A DNA stretch of 64,000 nucleotides, taken from the NCBI RefSeq assembly GCF_002288265.1, contig NZ_CP016778.1, positions 372,001-436,000 on the forward strand. Direction: 5' to 3'. Positions 58,852 to 64,000 of the stretch are shown here, in pieces (position 1 is the first letter of the stretch; every line of letters starts with the position of its first letter). Below the pieces are notes generated by a model. It saw nothing but the letters and a program-made list of their open reading frames with translations. It searched no databases and was not told the origin of the DNA. The DNA is from Candidatus Planktophila versatilis (GTDB lineage: Bacteria > Actinomycetota > Actinomycetes > Nanopelagicales > Nanopelagicaceae). Both the position numbers and the translations under genes were made by a program.

Positions 58852-60465
58852 ATGTTCACAAAGAAAGTAAAGACTCTACTTGCCGTAGCGCTTCCAATTG
58901 CGCTTGCTGCATCAGTAGTAGTAATTGCACCTGCATCAGCAGGTGGCACTCTTACTCGTACACCAGGCCAAGAAGTTTCATACAAGGCATACGGTGCTGA
59001 GTACGCAAATGTTGCAACCACAGCTGATGGAGATGACGCTTGCTCTTGGTATGAGACATCAAAGAAGGATTACTCAGGTAAGACTCTTCGTGTCCTCACT
59101 CACGCGATCCCTAACATGGGTAAGCCAACAGCGCTTCACGCTAAGCAGTTCGAAGAGCTAACAGGTGGAAAAGTTGAAGTTGAGCACGTCTCATTCGGTG
59201 ACCTCTACGCTAAGCAGCTTCGTTCATACCAGACAGATACAAACCAGTACGACGTTGTATTCAATGGTTCATACCAGATTGGTGATTTCCACTCTTACTA
59301 CGCAAAGGTTCCAGATTCAGTAACCAAGGGCAAAGGTTCACTTGCAACCCTTACACCTCTTTACAAGGAACTTTACAAGTGGGATGGCGAGACCAAGCTC
59401 TTCGGTATCGACGCTGATCGTCACTTCCTCAAGTACCGTACAGATGTCTACGAGAATGCAGCAGCCAAGGCTTTCTACAAGTCAAAGACTGGCAAAGAGC
59501 TTGCAGTTCCAAAGACATGGAAGGAATACAACCTTCACGCAAAGACATTCAATGGCTACAAGGCAGCAGGTCAGCCAGCAGGAGTTAAGTTCACTGGAAC
59601 AACAGAAATCACTCAAAAGGGTGGCCTCATGTTCGGTGCATTTATCGACCGCGTTGCACCATATGCAAAGAATCCAAACGTTAAGGGTGGATTCTGGTTC
59701 GATGAAAACATGGTTCCACAGGTCAACAACCCAGGCTTCGTTGCTGGTCTAACTGACTTCGTTGAAGCAACCAAGTTCATGCCAGTCGGTGGAAAGAACT
59801 TCGACCTTTCAAAGGAAATTGAATCCTTTGGACGTGGAGATTCACTTCTTTCTTACACATGGGATGATGCATGGTCAAAGTCAAATGAGCCAACAAGCCC
59901 AATCAAGAACAAGGTAAAGGCTGCACCTCTTCCAGGAGCTGAAAAAGTCTGGAACCGTGTGACAAAGAAGTGGGATACACCTAAGGGTGGAGTCAACTAC
60001 GCGCCATACATCGCATGGGGTTGGTCATCAGCAGTAACAGCTGCATCACCTTCAAAGGCGATGGCATTTGATTACCTCTGCTTCTGGGCAAATAAGGCGA
60101 ACCACAAGCTCGATCTCACCATCGGTGACATGGGCGTAAACCCTTCACGTACAGAAGACTTCACATCTGACTTCTGGGTAAAGGAAATGAACTGGGGCAA
60201 GCCAGCAGTAGATTCATGGCTCGGAACAATGCAGAACTACGAGAAGAACACCAACCGTGTGTTCGACCTCCGCGTTCCTGGCGTTTCTGACTACATGACA
60301 GCTATGGAAAATGCAGTTGCAAAGGCCCTTGCAGGTCAAGCAACACCACAAAAGGCACTCGATGAGGCTGCTAAAGAGTGGAATGCAATTACAAAGCGTG
60401 TAGGTATCACTAAGGTGAAGTCTGCATACCAGAACGTAATTGCGCTTGAAGATAACATCAAGTAA
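58852..60465 (+). CDS. Substrate-binding protein of a glycerol-type ABC importer
   Basis: 537 residues, longer than most family-1 binding proteins (about 420) and near GlpV of rhizobial glycerol importers (about 570). Signal peptide 1-30 (ALAASVVVIAPASA). The mature part is a type II fold: GKTLRVLTHAIPNMGKPTAL (about 75), FGRGDSLLSYTWDDAWSKSN (about 323). Codon choice is strongly biased to common codons, as in an abundant protein. A strong hairpin separates it from the permease genes. Confidence 0.87.
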   Translation: MFTKKVKTLLAVALPIALAASVVVIAPASAGGTLTRTPGQEVSYKAYGAEYANVATTADGDDACSWYETSKKDYSGKTLRVLTHAIPNMGKPTALHAKQFEELTGGKVEVEHVSFGDLYAKQLRSYQTDTNQYDVVFNGSYQIGDFHSYYAKVPDSVTKGKGSLATLTPLYKELYKWDGETKLFGIDADRHFLKYRTDVYENAAAKAFYKSKTGKELAVPKTWKEYNLHAKTFNGYKAAGQPAGVKFTGTTEITQKGGLMFGAFIDRVAPYAKNPNVKGGFWFDENMVPQVNNPGFVAGLTDFVEATKFMPVGGKNFDLSKEIESFGRGDSLLSYTWDDAWSKSNEPTSPIKNKVKAAPLPGAEKVWNRVTKKWDTPKGGVNYAPYIAWGWSSAVTAASPSKAMAFDYLCFWANKANHKLDLTIGDMGVNPSRTEDFTSDFWVKEMNWGKPAVDSWLGTMQNYEKNTNRVFDLRVPGVSDYMTAMENAVAKALAGQATPQKALDEAAKEWNAITKRVGITKVKSAYQNVIALEDNIK

Positions 60466-60479
60466 GTAACTCGTTCGAA

Positions 60480-60516
60480 GGTGTCGCGCGGTCAGATTTT
60501 TTGGCCGCGCGACACC
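60480..60516 (+). terminator. Strong hairpin between binding-protein and permease genes
   Basis: GGTGTCGCGCGG (60480-60491) and its exact complement (60505-60516) give a 12-bp G/C-rich stem around a T-rich loop. It should lower expression of the membrane and ATPase genes relative to the binding protein. Confidence 0.8.
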
Positions 60517-60592
60517 CATGAGTTTTGCATAATGACCCGGGTAATGGTTTTATTGCCCCTTAATTAGCGGGCAGAAGTGGAGCAGGATCTCA

Positions 60593-61462
60593 GTGAAAAA
60601 AGGTTACCCACGGTTCTTTCTTCTTCCAGGCTTGCTCTTGCTTATCGCAATTATTATCTTCCCGCTTCTCTTCACGATTCGTGTGACTTTTTCAAGCTGG
60701 AACGTTTCCCAATCTGGACTTAATTTTATTGGCGGGGAAAACTGGGGCGAGATGGTCCGTGACACCCGTTATTGGGGCTCACTACTTAGACTTTTCTATC
60801 TCTCATTTTTAACGGTAGCAATTCAGTATGTCCTCGGCTTTGCCATCGCGCTCTTCGCTTGGAAAGGAATAGCAGCGCGCCGCTTCTACCGAGTTCTCTG
60901 GTTGGTTCCAATGATGACAACACCATCACTTATGGCAATCATCTGGCGTTCGATCTTCACCGAAGATATTGGTGCACTCAATGGACTTCTCACCCGTGTT
61001 GGCCTCAGTCCAGTTAACTGGCTCACCGAAAGTGGACCCGCGAACATTGCAATCACTATCGTCGAAGTCTGGCAGTGGACTCCATTTATGTTCTTGATTC
61101 TTTTGGCCGGACTTCTTAGCTTGCCGAAAGAACCATTTATGGCAGCGGCGATTGATGGCGCTAGTGCGTGGAAGACATTTGCGCGGGTAACTTTCCCAAT
61201 GATGGCGCCAATCAGTATTGGTGCAATCATGATTCGTTTAATTGATGCCTCAAAGATCTTCGACTCCGTCTTTACTATGACGCGAGGTGGTCCTGGAAAT
61301 GCAACTGAAACACCAGCGGCCTATATCTTCCAGCGCAGCTTGCAGGATTTCCAGATTGCCTACGGTTCCACCCTGGCACTGATGTATTTGATTCTCGCAA
61401 TCTTGACGCTGACTATTATCGGAAAAGTCTTTGCCCGTCTATCGAAGCCTCGGGGGATCTAA
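60593..61462 (+). CDS. ABC importer permease 1 (GlpP-like, MalF/UgpA family)
   Basis: 289 residues from GTG 60593, six membrane helices (first at 8-28). The cytoplasmic EAA loop is EPFMAAAIDGASAWKTFARVTFP (near 182-204). It starts the permease/ATPase half of the operon; permease 2 follows 3 bases later. Confidence 0.92.
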   Translation: MKKGYPRFFLLPGLLLLIAIIIFPLLFTIRVTFSSWNVSQSGLNFIGGENWGEMVRDTRYWGSLLRLFYLSFLTVAIQYVLGFAIALFAWKGIAARRFYRVLWLVPMMTTPSLMAIIWRSIFTEDIGALNGLLTRVGLSPVNWLTESGPANIAITIVEVWQWTPFMFLILLAGLLSLPKEPFMAAAIDGASAWKTFARVTFPMMAPISIGAIMIRLIDASKIFDSVFTMTRGGPGNATETPAAYIFQRSLQDFQIAYGSTLALMYLILAILTLTIIGKVFARLSKPRGI

Positions 61463-61465
61463 CTG

Positions 61466-62302
61466 ATGTATAAAGTCTTAAAGGCAACCTTCATCACTAT
61501 CTGGAGCCTCTTCGTTCTCTTCCCAATCATGTGGGCGATTACGACTAGCTTTAAGCCAGAGTCTGCCGTAGTAAATGGCGCAACCTTTATTCCATTCTTG
61601 GAGTTTCAACCAAGTCTGATTGGTTGGAAAGCAATCCTTCCTGGTCCAGATTCACTGACAAATCTGCTGACACCAACGTTAAACAGCTTTATCGTCACCG
61701 CAGGTGCTACTGCAATCTCACTGATCTTCGGATCATTGGCCGCCTACGGACTCTCTCGCTTCACCTACGGCTGGAAGAACTACAGCAACGCTGACATCAT
61801 CTTCTTCTTCGTCTCCCAGCGCATCATGCCGCCGGTAGTTCTCGCTATTCCATTCTTCCTCTTGCTCAAAGAGCTTAAGCTACTTGATACCCACCTCGGA
61901 TTAATCCTGGTTCTTACTTCTGGCTTGATGCCGATTGTGGTCTGGTTGATGGTTGATTTCTTTAACGCACTTCCACGCGAAATCGATGAGATGGCGATGT
62001 TAGAAGGATGTAATCCAATCCAAGCTTTCTTTAGAACCATCCTGCCGCTATCAAAGCCAGGTCTGACTGTCGCTGGCATGTTCTGCGTCATCTTTGGCTG
62101 GAACGATATCTTCTTCGCACTCACACTGACCGCAACAAAGGTGCTTACCTTGCCAGTTGCTGTCATCGCCCTGAACGGCACTGTGACGCCTTATTGGATC
62201 CTGGCCGCCTCTACTGTCTTCTCAATTATTCCGTTGGTCGGGTTAGCCTTTGTGATTGAACGATTCTTATCTCGTGGAAACCTTGGCGGAGCTGTTCGAT
62301 GA
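61466..62302 (+). CDS. ABC importer permease 2 (GlpQ-like, MalG/UgpE family)
   Basis: 278 residues with six helices. The EAA loop appears as LPREIDEMAMLEGCNPIQAF (near 172-191), followed by ILPLSKPG. It ends 10 bases before the likely GTG start of the ATPase gene. With permease 1 it makes the membrane channel. Confidence 0.92.
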   Translation: MYKVLKATFITIWSLFVLFPIMWAITTSFKPESAVVNGATFIPFLEFQPSLIGWKAILPGPDSLTNLLTPTLNSFIVTAGATAISLIFGSLAAYGLSRFTYGWKNYSNADIIFFFVSQRIMPPVVLAIPFFLLLKELKLLDTHLGLILVLTSGLMPIVVWLMVDFFNALPREIDEMAMLEGCNPIQAFFRTILPLSKPGLTVAGMFCVIFGWNDIFFALTLTATKVLTLPVAVIALNGTVTPYWILAASTVFSIIPLVGLAFVIERFLSRGNLGGAVR

Positions 62303-62312
62303 AAGGTATCAA

Positions 62313-63392
62313 GTGTCTTTAATACTTAAAAACGTCTCGGTAACTACCGAAAAAGAAGGCGTGATCCTGGACGATATCTCCTTTGAATTTAAGCCTGGCC
62401 GTATCTATATCCTGATTGGACGTACTACATCGGGCAAGACCTCGCTAATGCGCGCCATCGCTGGGCTTTTGCCTATCGATAGCGGTCAAATCACCATGAA
62501 TGGTGAAGATTTTGAGGATAAGCCAATCTGGGAACGCGATGTTGCCGTGGTCTATCAGCAGTTTATTAACTATCCCAACAAGTCAGTTCTGCAAAATGTT
62601 GAGTTCCCGTTACTTCGTAAAGGGCTTAAGAAGTCAGAGGCGCGCGAAGTCGCACTTGCTTCGATCAATAAAGTTGGGCTCAGTGACTACCTTGATCGCA
62701 AACCAGCACAACTATCAGGTGGTCAGCAGCAGCGGGTGGCGCTAGCTCGTTCCCTTTCTCGTCAATCTCACATCATGTTACTTGATGAGCCACTGATGAA
62801 CCTCGACTACAAGCTACGCGAACAACTTCGAGTTGAATTTAAGGAAATATTTAATTCTCAAAAAGATGCCGTAACAATCTATGCCACGACCGAACCTCCG
62901 GAGGCGCTCATTCTCGGCGCTGAGATCTTGGTGATGCACGAGGGTCGAATCATTCAATACGGCAGCCCAACAGAGGTCTATGAGCAGCCACAGTCGACCA
63001 CAGTGGCGCGTGTAATCAGCGATCCTCCGATGAGCATCTTGCCAGTCTCACTCTCTGCCGGAGAAATTCGTTTTGGTGATGGTTATTCGCAACCAATTCC
63101 GGCGAAGATGAAGAACTTTAAAGAAGGTCATTATCAAGTTGGTATCCGGGCAAATGACATTGTCAGTGCAAAATCGGGTGGCGAAAAGGGAACCATCTCC
63201 TTGGTAGAAGTCTCTGGTTCTGAGACCCTGGTCTATGTTGATACGCCAGCCGGTGAAGTAGTTCTTCAAATGGAAGGTATCCACGACGTAAAAGTCGGTG
63301 AATCAATCTCGATTGAACTCCCGGGCAACCGCTTATTCCTATTCGAAACTAATGGGGCGCTCTGTGTCTCACCAGATAGCGCAGGGGAGTAA
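62313..63392 (+). CDS. ABC importer ATPase 1 (GlpS-like)
   Basis: 359 residues from GTG 62313 with GAAAGG just upstream; a longer frame from 62256 would overlap the permease. Walker A IGRTTSGKTSLMRAIAGLLP (about 34-53), Q-loop, signature [16 protein letters not shown] (about 137), Walker B IMLLDEPLMNLDY; the C-terminal MalK-like regulatory domain runs from about 235. The Walker B is regular, and the switch position in the TTEPPEALILG part lacks the usual His (THDQ), reading ATTEPPEA. It pairs with a different ATPase encoded next. Confidence 0.9.
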   Translation: MSLILKNVSVTTEKEGVILDDISFEFKPGRIYILIGRTTSGKTSLMRAIAGLLPIDSGQITMNGEDFEDKPIWERDVAVVYQQFINYPNKSVLQNVEFPLLRKGLKKSEAREVALASINKVGLSDYLDRKPAQLSGGQQQRVALARSLSRQSHIMLLDEPLMNLDYKLREQLRVEFKEIFNSQKDAVTIYATTEPPEALILGAEILVMHEGRIIQYGSPTEVYEQPQSTTVARVISDPPMSILPVSLSAGEIRFGDGYSQPIPAKMKNFKEGHYQVGIRANDIVSAKSGGEKGTISLVEVSGSETLVYVDTPAGEVVLQMEGIHDVKVGESISIELPGNRLFLFETNGALCVSPDSAGE

Positions 63393-63394
63393 CG

Positions 63395-64000
63395 ATGGCT
63401 AAAATTACGCTCTCAAATATTGGGCATTCATATAATAAGGATAAGGATCAATCAACCTGGGCACTTAAGCCACTTGATATGGTCTGGGAGTCCGGTAAGA
63501 CCTATGCCCTCCTCGGTCCTTCTGGCTGCGGCAAGACCACCATTCTTAACACCATCTCAGGTCTGGTAACCCCGCACCAGGGCCGTTTACTTTTCGATGA
63601 TCAAGATGTTACTGATATTCCTACGGCGCAACGAAATATTGCGCAAGTCTTTCAATTCCCAACCATTTACAGATCTATGTCGGTATTTGAAAATCTCTCA
63701 TTCCCATTGGTCTGCCGCGGCTGGAAGCCCGAGAAGATTAAGGCGCGAGTGCATGAGATTGCTGAGATCCTAGAGATCACAGATAAGTTGGGACGCTCAG
63801 CGGTCAAGCTCGGCGCCGATGAGAAGCAGTTGATCTCACTGGGTCGCGGTTTGGTCCGCGATGACGTGAGTGCGCTACTAATGGATGAACCGCTCACAGT
63901 GATTGACCCACAATCTAAGTTTGAGCTACGTAAGAAGATCAAGGCTATTAATAAGATCAATAACTTGACCGTTATCTATGTGACCCACGATCAGTATGAG
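63395..64000 (+). CDS. ABC importer ATPase 2 (GlpT-like), 5' part
   Basis: 202 residues are in the window; the gene runs off the end. Walker A LGPSGCGKTT (about 43-52) and Walker B ALLMDEPLTVIDP are regular, with THDQYE as switch. The signature is LGADEKQLISLGRGL in place of LSGGQ, like the LTADAKQ form seen in GlpT of rhizobial glycerol importers. Together with ATPase 1, which has a good signature but an altered switch, it forms a heterodimer with one complete site. This supports a glycerol or related polyol as substrate. Confidence 0.9.
   Translation, partial: MAKITLSNIGHSYNKDKDQSTWALKPLDMVWESGKTYALLGPSGCGKTTILNTISGLVTPHQGRLLFDDQDVTDIPTAQRNIAQVFQFPTIYRSMSVFENLSFPLVCRGWKPEKIKARVHEIAEILEITDKLGRSAVKLGADEKQLISLGRGLVRDDVSALLMDEPLTVIDPQSKFELRKKIKAINKINNLTVIYVTHDQYE

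Noticed and set aside
62256-62312. Upstream start for ATPase 1
   Set aside because: It overlaps the permease end; the ABC domain begins right after GTG 62313, which has GAAAGG before it.
1-64000. CRISPR array
   Set aside because: No series of regularly spaced repeats was seen on reading through the window.

Overview
The window is chromosomal DNA of an actinobacterium with a small, fairly low-GC genome. The best match is the freshwater Nanopelagicales (acI; Planktophila/Nanopelagicus-like); this is an inference from gene content. The supports are a phoH-ybeY-corC block, gltX followed by tRNA-Gln and tRNA-Glu, a divergent lexA/LysM pair with an actinobacterial SOS box, nrdR-nrdJ (B12-dependent ribonucleotide reductase), an FMN-riboswitch rib operon, an Fe-S photolyase, tight operons and many ABC importers for sugars.

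Layout. 1-12.9 kb is mostly housekeeping: phoH (end only), ybeY, corC, a deaminase-like gene, FAH hydrolases, gltX, two tRNAs, an FAD oxidoreductase, small membrane and redox proteins, an Fe-S photolyase, a folate-independent methionine synthase-like gene and a secreted cytochrome b5-domain protein. mutM lies at 13.1-13.9 kb. From 13.9 to 25.4 kb is catabolic cluster A: a ribose/fructose-type importer, rhamnose-type mutarotase, Gfo/Idh dehydrogenase, two enolase-superfamily dehydratases, an SDR, a family-3 importer and a GntR regulator. It ends in a second, partial copy of the 3' end of mutM (25379-25564), so cluster A looks like an insertion at mutM. From 25.6 to 39.7 kb is catabolic cluster B: DhaL/DhaK-like genes with altered active-site residues, a four-gene sugar importer, a GntR regulator, isochorismatase-like and DJ-1-like enzymes, a GMC oxidoreductase with a small subunit, an enolase-superfamily dehydratase, a KDPG-type aldolase and a PfkB kinase. 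Together these suggest oxidation of a sugar or polyol, dehydration to a 2-keto-3-deoxy acid, phosphorylation and aldol cleavage.

39.8-48.8 kb is mixed: a trypsin-like protease, an ABM-fold protein, a secreted HExxH protein, a convergent Sau3AI-like restriction-modification pair, a structured region with a tRNA of unusual anticodon arm plus a tRNA remnant and duplicated terminators, small membrane proteins, lexA/LysM and a VapBC-type pair. 49-58.6 kb holds nrdR-nrdJ, the FMN riboswitch with ribD-ribE-ribBA-ribH, and two medium-chain dehydrogenases. 58.8-64 kb is a five-gene importer of the glycerol (GlpVPQST) type, cut by the window end.

The best leads are the mutM end duplication that brackets cluster A, the DhaK-like protein that lacks both catalytic histidines inside a cluster whose full pathway I cannot match to a known one, and the odd tRNA locus at 46 kb. 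No CRISPR array, rRNA, integrase or transposase was found.
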